A stretch of 64,000 nt of DNA from Neocallimastix lanati (nom. inval.) (GCA_016946835.1 JACVTC010000002.1:1901001-1965000), one strand, 5' to 3'. Counted from the stretch's first letter, positions 24,914 to 54,835 are shown. Numbers and translations are program-made. Notes: a model not told the origin generated them from the sequence alone.

Positions 24914-25772
24914 ATATTTAGAATATTATTTCTATTATTATTTTTTTTATTATTAATATTAATTATAGAATCAAGATCCAAATAATTATCATTATTATTT
25001 TAGGAAAACGATGATAAATTATTTTAGAAAGAGGATGGTAAATTACTAATAGAATTTTCAGGTGAATTTTTACTACTTCTTATTCTTGAATTAATAATAA
25101 TATTATTATTATCATAACTTATAATAATTTAATTTTCTTGTTGGGATGGTGTTTGAACATTATTTTCTTTTACATCATATTTCTTTTTATTTGAAAACCA
25201 TGTCGGTAAGAGGTTTGATTATTTTTTCATATTCTTAAAAGGTTTTCCAATACTGGATTATATTTTTTATTTTTATAACATTGAACATTATTTATTTATT
25301 TTTTTATTTTATTTTTATTTTTATTTTTTTTTTTTTTTTAAATTTCAATTGATTAATTAAAATTTCTATTTAACACATTTTATCATTTTTATAAATATAT
25401 AATTTATTTTTTAAATTATTTTATTTTAAATTAATTTATATATTTATTTTTTTTTATATATTTTTAATTAAATTCAAAAATAGTTTTATAATTAAAAAAA
25501 TAAATAAAAATAAATAATTAAAATAATTATCATTATAATAATAAATAATAATTAATAAATAATAAATTAAATTTTTAAAAAATAGTATAAAATTATAAGT
25601 TTGATTAATAAAATTAATAGATAATATTTATAAATATATATATATATATATAAATATATAATTAAATAATAATTAATAACGAAAATTTTTCTTTCTAATA
25701 ATAATTGTTAAATATATGAAAAATAATAATAAAATTATTATTAATAATAAATTTTATATAAATTTTTTAAAT

Positions 25773-40859
<15,087 letters not shown>

Positions 40860-41874
40860 GATTAATAAAAAAAATGTGTACTTGATAAAATTATTATAAA
40901 AATAATAATAATATAAAAAAAATAAATAAATAAATGAAAATAAAAATAAAAAATAAAAAATAAAAAATAAAAAATAAAAAATGAAGAATAAAAAATAAAA
41001 TATATCAATGAATATATATATATAAAAAAAATTAAACTTCACAAAAAAAAAAAAAAAAATAACTAAATAAATAAAAAATATATATATAAATAAATTAATA
41101 ATTATTTTCTTAATATTGTAAAATAGTTTTTCTAAATATGCAAATAAAATAATATATATATATATATATATATAAATTAAATTATAATAGAACTATTTTG
41201 AATTATTAAATATATAATTATAAATATGTTTTATTCACTTTAAAAGTGTTTTATATCTTATTTTATAATTTTATAGTTTAATATTTATATATTTAAAAAA
41301 AAAAAAAAAAATTATAGATATAAATATATAAATGATAGATGGTATTATTTCATTACATCATTACATAAAAATTTATTATTATTATTAATAATTATTATTA
41401 TTATTATTATTATTATTTATTATTATTATATAATAATTATTTAATTAATTATTACTTAATTTATTTAATATTTGTTATTAATATTATAAGCATTATTATT
41501 TTTAGTATTAGTAGTATTAGTAGATTATTAATATTATTAGTATTAATAGTATTAGTAGTATTATTAATATTATTTATATTATTTGTATTATTATATTTTA
41601 TTATTATTATTATTAGTATTATTTGTATTATTTGTATTATTAGTAATAGTAGTAATAGTAGTAATAGTAGTATTAGTAGTATTATTAATATTATTAATAT
41701 TATTATCATTATTTGTATTAATATTAAAAAAAAAAAAACCTATAAATTATTTAAATTATTAAATTATTATGTTCATATTACTCATATTAAATAATATTTT
41801 TTTTTTTTTACAGCCGCAATTATTGCGAACCTTTAACTTTATTTATTTATTCGTTTAATTACATGAATATTTTT

Positions 41875-41940
<66 letters not shown>

Positions 41941-42036
41941 AGAATTAATAATAAAATAAATATTATTTGACTAAATTGAACATAATAATATTTATAATAA
42001 TAATGTGAAATAAAAGTAATATTCATAGTGTATAAA

Positions 42037-42068
<32 letters not shown>

Positions 42069-42110
42069 GTTTAAAGAAAACCAACAATGAACCTCACCTC
42101 CATAATTATA
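40860..42110. other. Convergent intergenic DNA 3' of NAE1
   Basis: AAAAT units (40940-41000), degenerate TTA/TTAGTA repeats (41380-41720), a 59-base A tract (41881-41939) and a second A tract near 42042-42068. A small hairpin CGCAAT/ATTGCG lies near 41815. No exon recognised. Confidence 0.6.
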
Positions 42111-42249
42111 AGATTTTTGTTTAAAAGGAATTCTTATTCCGGATTAGGGTTTGAATTGACTATCTGAAAGAAATTATGGTCTTCTTCACCTTTAGAGGCA
42201 TTGGCCCTGATAGCTTGTCTTATTGCATTTTCATCGTTAACGCTCCTGG

Positions 42250-42380
42250 TTAATTAGAAGCAATAGTTTCTAACTTTTCCCATTCATCGATGATAACATC
42301 GCGTCCATTATAGCGAGTGATAGTTTCAGTATTAATGTTATCAACCGAATCTGTATCAGATCTTATACTTCTATTATTAA
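42250..42380 (-). mobile_element. C-terminal relic of a second LINE copy
   Basis: Minus-strand frame RSDTDSVDN ... DVIIDEWEKLETIASN then stop. The last 40 codons of the LINE at 21256 read NSDTDSNDN ... GVIFDEWEELEAFSS, so both the protein and words such as GAATCTGTATCAGA and CCCATTCATCGA are shared. About 140 bp of more complex sequence downstream (42110-42249) is probably its 3' UTR, diverged from the other copy. No T tract (A tail on the minus strand) is seen next to it. Confidence 0.75.
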
Positions 42381-42389
42381 AAATATTAT

Positions 42390-43198
42390 TTAGTAAGAAA
42401 TATAGCAACATACAATATATAATATAAATAAAAAAAAAAAAATTTTATATGATCTTATATTTAATTCTTTTTTTTTTAGTCGAAATATATACACTTTTAT
42501 ATAAAATAAAGTATTTTTAAATAAAACAAGATAATATTATTTTTAATGATGTTCAAAATTAATATATATATGTAGGTATTTATTACAATTCTTAAACAAT
42601 AGATATTTGTTTAAATTAAAATTAATAAAACTTTACATATTTTTTTTAATTTAAATATAATAAATATAATAAATATAATAAATATAATAAATATAATAAA
42701 TATAATAAGTATAATAAATAAATAAATAAAAGGTAAAACAATAGTGAAGCAATGAACTTTTTTTTTTAATAATTTTTTATTATTATTATTATTTATTTTT
42801 CTTTAAAGATAAGAGAATAAAAGAAAATAATTAATAATAATAAAATATAATATATGAAAAATTAAATATAATGAAAAATAAAAATTAATTATGATAATAA
42901 ACTATATAACAAGGATATAATATTTATAATTTTATATATATAAATATATATATATAAATTTTATATTTAACTATTTACTATAGAAAAAAATATATATATT
43001 AAATATGGTATAATAGTAAAAAATTAAATTAAAAAAAAATAATAGTGAGAGAAAGAGAAGATAATAATGTTTTATATACTATATAATGATTGCTTTTTTT
43101 TTTTGTTTTGGTTTGTTTGTTTTGTATTGTTGTGCTTTGTATTGTATTATATTATTTGTATTCAAATGAAATGTATTAAAATTATTATAAAGCCATAA
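42390..43198. other. AT-rich intergenic DNA
   Basis: Contains about seven copies of a 9-bp AATATAATA unit (42655-42718). Probably holds the 3' UTR of the gene at 43199. Nothing else seen. Confidence 0.6.
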
Positions 43199-45341
43199 TT
43201 AAAAAGTTGGCCAAATATTTATTGGTTGATTTGTATGATAAAATTCAGTTGAAGATGAAACTTCTGGAGAACCAGTCATTACTTGTAATTGTGGTGAAAA
43301 GAAACCAGTAGTAACTGCTAAAGCTGCTAAATTTTCAGAGGTAACTGCTAAATTTGATAAATCATTTGAAGTAACATTTAATGTAGGTATATCATTTGAA
43401 GTTACTGTTAAGGTTGGTAAATCATTTGATGATACTGTTAAAGTAGGTAAATCATTTGATGATACTGTTAAAGTAGGTAAATCATTTGATGATACAGTTA
43501 AAGTTGGTAAGTCATTTGATGATACAGTTAAAGTTGGTAAATTATTTGAAGTAACAGTAGATAATGTTGATAATGTGGTTGGGGTATATTGGGATGCAAT
43601 AGAACTGTTGTCAGCTTCTGGAGATGAAGTATCAGAATATTGAAGTGAATTATTTAATGTAACATCAAGTGAAGAATTTAAATCACCATCAATTGGTGTT
43701 TCTTCACCTTGCCAAACACTTAAGTAGAAACTCTTTTCTAATCTATATGGTGTATCACCATGATAATAATTAGCAACAACAGTAATTTTACATTCTTGAG
43801 CCATTTCATTTGGAATTCCAGTTAATTCATTATTTTCCCAAGTTAACCAACTTGGAAGCCATGGAGAGTTGAAAATAGCTTTTGGTGATCTAATTTGTGG
43901 GTCATAAACCTTTGGCTTATAACTGTATCTAGTACCAACATAAGCAACTGGTGATGGTTCAGGTCCAGCAATTTTTCTTTCAAATTCCTTAAAAATCCAA
44001 CCACCATCACATGTTTTCTTAGCTTCAATAATCCAAACATGATTACCCTTGGATTTAGCTTTCTTACCATCTTCATTGAATCTACTAATGTATTTGTGTT
44101 GCCAAAGATATTGTCTAGCTTTCTTTTCTGAAACAATGTCTTCAGAGATACCATTTCTTTGTAATTCTTCTCTGAATGCATTAGTAAAAGAACGAATACG
44201 GAATTTGAATTGTTTAAAATCTATAGTTTCAGTGACTTTATTTAATTTCTTTGCAATCATAGTTTGATGACTATATAAAATTTTATATATTTAATAAAAT
44301 AATAAATATAATTAATTATTTGATATAATTATAATTATAATATTTTATTATTAATATATATTATTAAAAATGTTATTCTTACATTCTTTCACCATGACTA
44401 TCGGAAGCGTCCACTATAATTTTAAATAAAAATTATTATATATTAATATTAATTATCAATATTATTATAACAATTTATTTATTTATTCATTTATTTATTT
44501 ATTATTTAGTAATTCTAATTACTAATTTCTAATTTCTAAATTATTATTTATTACTACTATAATATTTTTTTTATTATAATATTATGTATTAATATTTTCT
44601 TATTATTAACTATGCTAAAATATTTCTATATTTATTACTATTACTATTAATACTATTATATTTATTATAAAAATATTTTTAAATATTTACAATCTGAACA
44701 AACTCTAGCTAAAAATCCGAAGAAGATTTCATCTAAGCGTTCACGTAAAACATTTTCAGTACGATTTTGTGATATTATTGGATAGGTATCTGAAAATATT
44801 GACATTTGTTGTTGTTGTGGTTGAGCTTGTGGTTGATTTAAACTTAAAGTATTGACTGGTCTAATATATTTTTCTACAGTATTTCTCTTTCTCTTCTATA
44901 ATTATTATTATTATGAAAAGAGATTTCAAAATTTTAAAATGTTAATTTTAATATATAAATATATTATAGCTATATATTACTATATTAAATAATAAAAATT
45001 ACCTTTCTATCTGGTGAAAGTTGGTCTAGCATATCTATACCATTAGTATATGGATATTGCTATTATATTATTAATGCATAATAAATAAATATTAATATAT
45101 TATTAGGATATTAAATGATTTTTTTTTTTAAATATTATTATTATTAAACATATATATATATATATATTAGTTTAAAATTTACCATTATGGAATATTTATC
45201 CTTAAAATCGTTTAGTATATGAATAGTTTTAACTATATCATCAAGCTTGTTAAAGGCATCGGTCTCAATTCCTTGTGAAAATAAGGCCTTAGCTTCAGTA
45301 GCGTTAATGATAATAGTGTCGAAAAGTACAGATAAATTCAT
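43199..45341 (-). CDS. Unnamed 507-residue protein, nuclear candidate, with C-terminal decapeptide repeats
   Basis: Five exons: 45341-45183, 45059-45003, 44895-44691, 44413-44383, 44270-43199; all in phase, 507 residues. Start is ATG at 45341; an upstream TTG extends the frame but is not a eukaryotic start. Residues 1-53 are helical (NLSVLFDTIIINATEAKALF). KKRKRN near residue 72 looks like a nuclear localisation signal, followed by a Gln-rich patch. The core SDLDASDSHGERIHQTM, FKFRIRSFTNAFREELQ, LWQHKYISRFNEDGKKAKS, GNHVWIIEAKK is dense in conserved-looking aromatic and basic residues, and SPWLPSWLTWENNELTGIP resembles the strand start of a putative Ig-like domain. My impression is of a fungal regulator family of this architecture, but I cannot name it. 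The tail has about eight units of SSNDLPTLTV type (30 nt each). Function not assigned. Confidence 0.85.
43312..43560 (-). repeat. About eight 30-bp repeats encoding SSNDLPTLTV-type units
   Basis: Five units are nearly identical; the three toward the C-terminus have diverged (IPTLNV, LSNLAV, LAALAV). The gradient suggests recent amplification from the N-terminal side. In frame throughout. Confidence 0.9.
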
Positions 45342-47518
45342 TTCTTCCAATTAATTATATATATTTTATATATTATATAATTAAAGGAGTATATTGAAAA
45401 GTTGTTGGGATAGGATAGGATAGGATGGATGATAAGTTGTTTTATGAATAAAAAATAGTTTTTTAATATTACTATTATTATTATTATTATTTAATAAATT
45501 TTATATATATTTATGATGATTTTTGTTTTTAATAAAATATATAAATATTTTATTATTGTTATAATTTTTATTTATATTATTTGACTTTTGTATTTATCTT
45601 ATTGTTAATAATGATATGTTAAATAAAAAAAATTGAAGAACTTTTTTTTGCATTTTATACTAATTTCAAAAATATATAAATTACTATAAATCTCTTTAAA
45701 CAATAACATTTTATTTAAAATGTAAAATAAAATATAAAAAAAATTATTAATTATTAATAACAAAAAAAAATATCTATTACCAATAATTTTTTTCTTAGTA
45801 ATTTCTTCATAAATTTTAATATATTAAAAAAAATTTATCATATATATTAAATAAAATTGAAATTATAAATTAATAAATATATTAAATATATTTAAAAAAT
45901 ATATTATTTAAATTGATTTATTTTATATTATTAACTGAATAAAAATATACTTATTATGGTAAAAAATCTATTAAATATATTTACTATAAAATCTTTATTT
46001 AATAATAATATAATATTAAAATACTAAGGAATAATTCCGATTTCAACAAACTATAAGAATTTTAGTATTCTATTTCATGTTATATTCATTAAATATAAAA
46101 AAATATAGAAGTAAATAATAAATACAAAATAAACAAATAATGAAATATTATAAATAATAATAAAAATTAAAAAAAAAAAAAAATGATTTATAATATTTTA
46201 TTAATAAAATGATATAATTTAATTATGAATTATTGTATCGTTCCACAATGTATTAATTTTTAAATAATTATGTATTTAATAGATTTATTATTAAATTAAA
46301 GGTTAGTATTTAAAATTATTTAATTATTATTTAAAAAAAAAATAGAAATAAAATTATCATATGCCTAAATAAAAAATTAAGTGGATTAAATCAATAACAA
46401 ATATAAAATTAATATCTATTATTAACATTAAAAATAATATAATTTAAATATTACAATTTATTATTTATTATTAATAAATAATAACATCTATAATCATTAT
46501 TATTATTATTATTATTACTATTATTTATTATTATTTATAATTACTAATAACTAATAAACTAATAGATATAATAGATTATAGAAATTAATATATTATTAAT
46601 TATAATAAATAAATATATTATATAGAATATAACTATTTAAAATAATTATATATATAATTTTATATTAGCATCAATATATAATTATTGATTAAATTATACA
46701 TTATTTAATATTGGATTATAGTTGTTTTATTTTGTTACACTTCATCAAATGTACTAGTCATAAATAAATATATATATATTTAAATAATATATATGTACAT
46801 ATATGGTTAAATTTAATTCCTTATAATACTAAATAAAAACTTTATTAATTGAAAAAAATATTCATTAAAATTTATATTTTTATATAAAGTATATTAAAAT
46901 ATATATAACATATTTTATTATAAAATAAATTCAATTTATTTCTGTAATACATTTCATATAATTTTAAATTATTAAAAATATATTTTACTAATTATTTAAA
47001 AAACAATTTTATTTATTACGCCATTATACTGTAATATACTATACTTTCATCTATCTAATAAAATAGATATAGAAAAGAAATATAAAAATATAATTAAATA
47101 TATTATATTTATAATTTATATATTAATTATCTGGTTTTCATATAAATTTATATTAAAAAAATATATATTCAAGATATAATTTTTATAATTAAAATATTTA
47201 ATTAATAATATCAAAAGATACATATTTAATATATTTTATTAGGAAAAAAAATTGATAAATAATAAAATGTCAATATAATTCATCTTTTTTACTTTAATCT
47301 CTATCAATAAAAAAAAAAAAAAAAAACTATTTAATCTTATAGTAATGGCAAGCAGGCAAGCACATACAAAAAAAATATAAAAAACATACACAAACTGAAA
47401 TTAAAAAAATATTTATACTATAATTATTAAGTATATAAATAATAAATAAAACAAAATACTTAAAACTAATAATTTTTTAATTAATAAAATATTTTTATTC
47501 ATTATTTTTTATACTTAC

Positions 47519-47565
<47 letters not shown>

Positions 47566-50557
47566 AACATAAAAAAAATTACTAATTATGTAAATATTTA
47601 TAATTCTTATGATAATTATAATAATTAAAAATAAATAATTGAAAGTCAATAACTTTTTAATCTAACAAATAATTGAATTGTATACCATGAATTATTTTGT
47701 TTATAAAACAAATAATTAATGATATGCTTAATAAATCATATATATAATTATTTAAAAATAAAAATAATAAAAAAAAAATTAAATAATAATAAATAAAATA
47801 AATATTTCAAATGTTAAAAATTTAATAAAATTTTGATTAATATTTTAATTATTAAAATTAAAGTATGAACCATATGTAGAGCTTTTATTTACACATGATT
47901 TTAATTTTTAAATATGACAAATAAACTAATTAAAATTTTAATATATTTAAATATATTCAGCAATTACTTTTGATTATATTATAATATATATTATATTAAT
48001 ATTATTAAATGAAAATAATATCTTAATAAGGAAATGTTTATTGAAAACTCTCCACCAAAGAGATTTAAGTAGTACCAGATCTAATTAAAAATTTTAATAT
48101 TAAGATATTTCTATTATTCCAATTTAATTTTAATAGCCAATATTTTTATATAACCTACAAACATGTCTATTTAGATGTATTTGATACGTTATCTTTGATG
48201 GCACTACAAATCTTAAATAAATATGTCAAAATATTTTTCATGGTTAGTACCACCAAAACTTTTTAAATAAATTTAAAAAAAGAATCTAAAAAATATATTT
48301 CTTTAATATTATTTTCATATTATTTTAATATTCTTTGATATTTTTAATATTATTAAATTTGATTATATTATTATATTGTAAATATAATCATAAAATAAAT
48401 AAATAAATTAATAAAGTGACATTAGAAAGAATCTTTTTATTCATTTATAAATTAATTAATAATTCAATTATTCATTTATTTGTTTATCTATTTATTTATT
48501 TATTTATTTATTTAATATTATTAATATAAAATACTAAAGTAACTAAATTTCATTTATGTAAATTTTTCCACTTTTATTAAATAAATACTTCTATATTTAA
48601 TAAAATTCATATTATTTTTCATTATATAATATAAAATTGAATGATAATAAATTTATTTAAGCAATTGATTTTAATTTATCTATCAGTTTTATTAAAATAT
48701 ATGTTTAATAAACAAATAAAAGTAAAAAGTAAACAATGAAATATTAAAAAAAAAAAAAGTTAATAATAAAAAAATATATAATAATATAATTTTAATATAT
48801 CAAATCAATGTAGTATTACTAAATAATAAAATAATTCAAATATAAATAAAATATAAATAAAATGTATAATACTTTATAATTTTAAATAATTTTCATATAA
48901 AAAAAAAAATATATTAAAAATATGGAGAAATATTAAATATTAAAAAAACTATTAAAAATAATTAATTTAGAATCTCTTTTATGTATCCATTTAAATTAAA
49001 ATAATTAGAAGTTGAACATATATGAATTTAGAATATTTAATAATGTATATTTTCTATCATTGTCCATATATTCAAAATAATTCGTTTTTTTTTATTTGTT
49101 TTTATTATTATTAATACAAAAATAAAAATAGTAAAAATAATACTATTATTTAAATAAATTATAATTATTCAACACTATAAGATATGATTAATAATAACAA
49201 AGATATATAATTCAATAACGTTTTAATTGAATAATATAATTAATTGTTTAAAATATAAATAAAAATAAAAAAGAGTATATATAATAATTTATTTAATGTT
49301 TAAAAATATTCAAAAATATTTTTTTAATATGAATTATGAATTATGAATTATTAATATTATTGATATTTAATTATATATATTAATATATTATTAATTATAT
49401 ATATATTATTATTAAAATGTGAATACTCTTATTTATTTAAATATTTTAAAAAGATTTAAAAACTTTAAAATTTAAAAAAAAAAAAAAAAAAAAAATTTTC
49501 GTCAATATAAATTTTTTGAACATATATATTATAATCAATTAAAAATATATCTTACTTATTTAAAAAGATTTCACATAAATTTAAATATTATAGTATATTA
49601 TATTAATAAACATTTTATATATTAATGTATATTCTAATATATATTAAATTAATATCTATATATTTAGTATAAAAATAAATAACATATATTTCACAAAAGA
49701 TATTTATATTCATAATATATTACGAAATTTAAAATAAAAAAATAAAGAAAAAGGAAGATTATTTAAATTTGTTTTCCTGAAAGGTCATTTTTAAAAGTTA
49801 TATAATTTTATATAAACTTAGTTTATTATAGAGCATAATATTAAAAGAATATATATAAAATTAAATTATAATAGCTATATACATATTTATCTAATATTAA
49901 ATTAATATAATATAAATTATATAAAAACATTTTTATATAATAATTTATTCTAGTAATTTCTGGTTTAATCCTTTTCTTTTTTTTTTTTTTTTTTTTTTTT
50001 TTTTAGTAAAACAATTATAATTATTATTTAATTTAAATTAAGACAATTTAATATTGTCTATTAATTTTCAATCTTCAAATTATCATATAAATGAATTACT
50101 AAAAATAAAAAATTACCATTTAAACATAATGAAAGAATTACTTAATTATTAGTTTTTATTAGTATATGTCATATGTTCAAACTAAAAAATTTTTAATAAG
50201 CTATTTATATTGCATTCACTCTTCTTGCTGTAATACTACGAATTTTAAAATTGTTTATTAACAAATACATTTATTATTAAATATAATAAAATTTATTAAT
50301 TTATGTCACATTAAAAGTCTATAAAATGAACAATTAAAATTATATAAAATGATTGCTAATAACAATTATTGATAATTTTTGTTGTGTTACTAAATAATTT
50401 AAAGTTAATTACATGTAAAGTTTTTAACATTGTATAAAATATAATTAATTAAACTAAATAATAAGTTAATAAATATAATAAAAATAATAATAATAATAAT
50501 TACTATATTTATAAATTTTTGTTATTATTATCATTTTTATTTCCTTTAAAAGACATT

Positions 50558-50589
<32 letters not shown>

Positions 50590-50971
50590 TAGAAATAATA
50601 AACCTATTCAAATGTATATAGTAATAAAGTCATTTGAATACATTTAATTATGTCACTAGTTTAATGCTATTATTGTTTTAAAAATTAATACTTGGGGTCC
50701 TTACTTTAAAAAAAAAAAAAAAAAAAAAAAAAGTTAGAAACAAAAAAATATATGGAATAACGGTATATAATATATTATATATAATTATTGTATTTTATAT
50801 ATAACTTTTAAATTTCAACGGTATATTAAAATATATTTTATAGTAATAATACTAAGTATAATTTATTATAATATCAGTAATGACGGTTTAAAAAATGTTA
50901 ACCGCTTCACTTCATTATTTTTGCATTAAAGAAAAATATAATAATAAAATTCATATAATTATTTTAAGTCT

Positions 50972-51015
<44 letters not shown>

Positions 51016-51130
51016 AAAGTAATTTTTAAATATTTCATTATTATTTTCTAATAATAAAAAAATAAGTTATTTTTTGTCTATTGATACTTTTATATATTTT
51101 TATACATACAATAAAATAAATTAAAATTAA

Positions 51131-51162
<32 letters not shown>

Positions 51163-51704
51163 CTTAATTATAATTTTTTATATTTCAATTTTATTAATTT
51201 TATTGTTATTATTAACTTTTTCTTTCTGAATAAGACCATTATATATATAAGAATACTATTAATAATTATAAAATATATTTTAAAAATCAATATTTTATTA
51301 TAATTTTATTATAAATACATTTTCTTTTTTATTCCTACTTATGATATGATTAATTTAAATTTTAATTTACCAATTTTAATAAATAAAATAAATAAATATA
51401 TCTATAAATACTAATATTAAATATAAAATTTTATTATCTAATAAATTGAAATCTATTAAAATTAAATTAAAAATGAAATTGAAAAAGAAAAAGAAAAAAA
51501 AATAAATTTTTTTTTTTTTTTTTTTTGAAATTAAAATAATAATGTATTGTAATTCTAATGTATGTAATAAAAAAAATTTTTTTTTATATATAAATAGTTT
51601 TATAGGCTTAAGTGTTAGGCTGAAAATTTGGCTAAAAATTTTGATTGTAGCCTTAGGCTGAAGGAAGAAAAAAGTGTAAAATATTTTAATTATTGGAGAA
51701 AAAA

Positions 51705-51755
<51 letters not shown>

Positions 51756-52014
51756 TATTATTATTATTATTATTACTAAAAGTTTTATTATCATTTTCCT
51801 TTTTTTTCGACGATGCTTTAATAATTATATTTAAATTAAATTTAATTAAAAATAAGTGAATTTAATATATATTATTTTTTAATATTTATTATATACTTAA
51901 TATTCATAGAATTATAATATTATTGATTTCACTTTTTCTTGTATGTAACTATTATTAATTACTAATAAAAAAAAAAAAAAAAAAAAAAAACTTTTTATAT
52001 AAAAATTTTATATA
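45342..52014. other. 6.7-kb AT-rich gene desert
   Basis: No exon with normal codon structure was found on either strand. Contains poly-A tracts (47524-47563, 49472-49494, 50563-50589, 50708-50732, 50977-51013, 51136-51162) and (TTA)n at 51709-51776. A slightly more complex patch at 48030-48265 does not read as protein. A (GGATA)3 run lies near 45411-45425, upstream of the 45341 gene. Confidence 0.6.
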
Positions 52015-52502
52015 TTATAATGGTATAAACGAAAAAAGACGACTTTTTTTTGTTATATGTTGTTTCTTAATTTTTGATTCAAGTTCATCAGCCAGTTTTA
52101 TATAATTATTTTTATCAATATTATTCTTAATTGAATACTTAATTCCAGTATAATTATATGGAGATTGTTGTAAATTTATATTTTCAATAATACCTGTTGA
52201 AATTATGGAAACGTTTTCTTTAGTATTTGAAGAATTGGAAGGAATTACCGGAATAAAATTATTATGATATTTTTTCCATTCTTCTCTTAAATTTTCACTC
52301 TTTTTAGTTCTTCGTAATTTATGAGGAGTATTAGATATTACTTTTTTAGTAGTGTAACTACTTTCTAATATCATAGAATCATTAGGATCACCTTTTATAA
52401 CTTGACTTCCAGGTCTCTCTATTTTAGAAGGTACTATTCTTTCTTCTTTAAGATGTTTAACATGGTTGCTTATTCTATTTATAAATTTTGGTAAATTTGC
52501 TT
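52015..52502 (-). CDS. Hypothetical protein fragment (3' exon)
   Basis: Not recognised. A frame open from a possible acceptor (CAAAAG, exon from about 52502) reads ANLPKFINRISNHVKHLKEE, then RPGSQVIKGDPNDSM and runs to TAA at 52015, about 162 codons. The first in-frame ATG is at 52374 (MILESSYTTKK), giving 119 residues. The product is basic, Ser/Asn-rich and lacks membrane segments (HKLRRTKKSENLREEWKKYH; ends KKSRLFSFIPL). Composition is clearly less biased than the flanks, so it is probably a real gene, but no upstream exon or promoter was found. It may be a short gene starting at 52374 or a truncated relic. Confidence 0.5.
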
Positions 52503-53159
52503 TTGAAAAAAAGAAACATTTTATTTATGTATATTTTCTATGAAAATCTTCTCAACAATATTATAATATCAAATATTTATATAATTAGTTTTGAACTTTT
52601 TTTTTTTTTTTTTGATTAATAACGTACACTTTAAATTAATAAAAATTTTTACACTATAATTTAAAAAAATAAATATTACTCGAATATTATATTTCTTTTA
52701 TTTTTTTTTTTTTTTTTTTTTTTTTTGTATCTTCTCTTTTATACCTTTATTTTTATTTTTATATTTAATGATAATATTATTTTTTTTTATACATAAAAAA
52801 GATATTTATATAAATCTCAAAAAATATACAAATAAAATATATATATATATATATATATATATAACAAAATTGATTTTATATAATGTTTAATATATTTTTC
52901 TTTTTATTTTATTTTGTTTTATTTAAAATTTTTTTATTAAATGAATATTAATATTAAAGAAAAGTTATGAAAGTTGACAATAATTGTTTGTGATAAATAG
53001 CATGATATTACTATATTGAAAATTACTGATTGAATATAACTCAGCAGCTAAACACTACACCATGTAAATTTATTTACAATGTTTTATTATTAAAAAAATT
53101 GAAAATTTTTATTAAAATTATTGCTGAAATTTCTTGACTTTTATAGTTTATTTTTATTA

Positions 53160-53214
<55 letters not shown>

Positions 53215-53304
53215 CATTATTATAATCATTATTAGTATTATTGTTATTATCATTATCATTATCATAATATTATTAGTATTATTGTTGAATTATTTTATTT
53301 TTGA

Positions 53305-53359
<55 letters not shown>

Positions 53360-54470
53360 GTAATTATTAATATTATTATATTATTATTACTATATTATTT
53401 TTATTATTATTTATTATTATTATTTTTATTATTATTTTATTATTATTACTATTATTATTTTATTATTATTACTATTATTATTTTATTATAATTATAATTA
53501 TTATATAGAATTAAACATTTAATATTATTAAGTATTTTTATTAGTATTATTATTATTAAATTATCATTTTAATTAGTATTTACTATTATTTGATTATTAA
53601 TTATTTATCATTATTTATATTATTATTTAAAATATATGGAAATTTTATTTATACTATTCTATATATTTTCTTCGATATAAACAAATATTAACATGTATTA
53701 TAAATAAAATAAATATCATAAAATAATATGTATTAATATTATATTTAACATATATTAATTAAATCTCTCAATTTTAATATTTAATTTAACCAATATAATT
53801 TTTGGACTCTTTCTCCGTAAATTATTTTAACATTAAATAATGTTAAAATTGAAACTTTAAACTTATTCATTTAATATATTAAAATATATTGAACATATTT
53901 AATAATATATTATTTGATTATACTTTTATATATTCATTTTTGACATTACCAATAAAATTATATATATTATAATTATATAAAAATCTAAATAAATAAAATA
54001 AATAAATATTACATATTACGATAATAAAAATTAAATTAAAAAAAAACTATTATTAAAAAAAAATAGGAATATAAATATCTTGAAAATATATTATTAAGAT
54101 CTTATTTATTTCTTATTTAGTATTATTCTATTATTATTCATTGTTTATTATTATTATATTATTTCTAAAATAATATGAAATAATTACGGAGAATTTAAAA
54201 GATTATTATGAAGATATTCATTAATATATTATTAAATATTTAATAAATAAATATACAAAAAAATAAATAAAAAATAAGAATAATACTTTTTATAATTACA
54301 TTATTTCATATTACAAATTATTATAAATAACATATAAAGATTGTTTCTATTTCGTAATTGATTTTGTTTATTATTTTATATTAAAATTATTCTATAAATG
54401 ACATATGTTTAAATTAACAATTTCTGTAAAAATAAATTGTTCAATAATAAAAATAATTATTAATTAATTA

Positions 54471-54509
<39 letters not shown>

Positions 54510-54804
54510 TATACTTATTAATTGTAAACAAAATTTTCTGTAAAAATAATATAAAATAAAAAAAAATTAATTTATCAACTTTTATATCTATTAACTATAT
54601 TAAAAAGCAAAAAAAAAAATCATATATATATATATTTAATATAAATAATAAAAGTTAACATATACATAATAAATATATAATATTCATTTTCATTTTCGTA
54701 AAAATATTATTTATTTAATTCCTTTTCTTTTACTTTTATTACTATTATTATTTTTTTTATTGGTTTAACACAAAATTTCATTGCCATTTTACTTTTCTAT
54801 TTAT

Positions 54805-54835
<31 letters not shown>

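Larger units (their letters stand above)
20970..25256 (-). pseudogene. Host reading frame split by the LINE
   Basis: Outer parts: 25256-24901 (5' side) and 21130-20970 (3' side). With the LINE and one target duplication removed, the frame runs straight across: ...NNILNIINHG then VLLTNNSINNIMNINN, then SKAQSDRCWGKRNKF. The 5' part reads SSIGKPFKNMKK, SNLLPTWFSNKKKYDVKENN, TPSQQEN in one frame with four internal TAA stops. Each could be a CAA Gln codon changed by one C-to-T. The protein is Asn/Ser-rich and I do not recognise it. It may be a decayed host gene or an older element. It lies just downstream of the RPGRIP1L 3' end, same strand. Confidence 0.6.

Noticed and set aside
24901-24981. TTG at 24981 as start of a 1241-residue LINE protein
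   Set aside because: TTG is not a eukaryotic start and these 27 codons are host sequence outside the target duplication.
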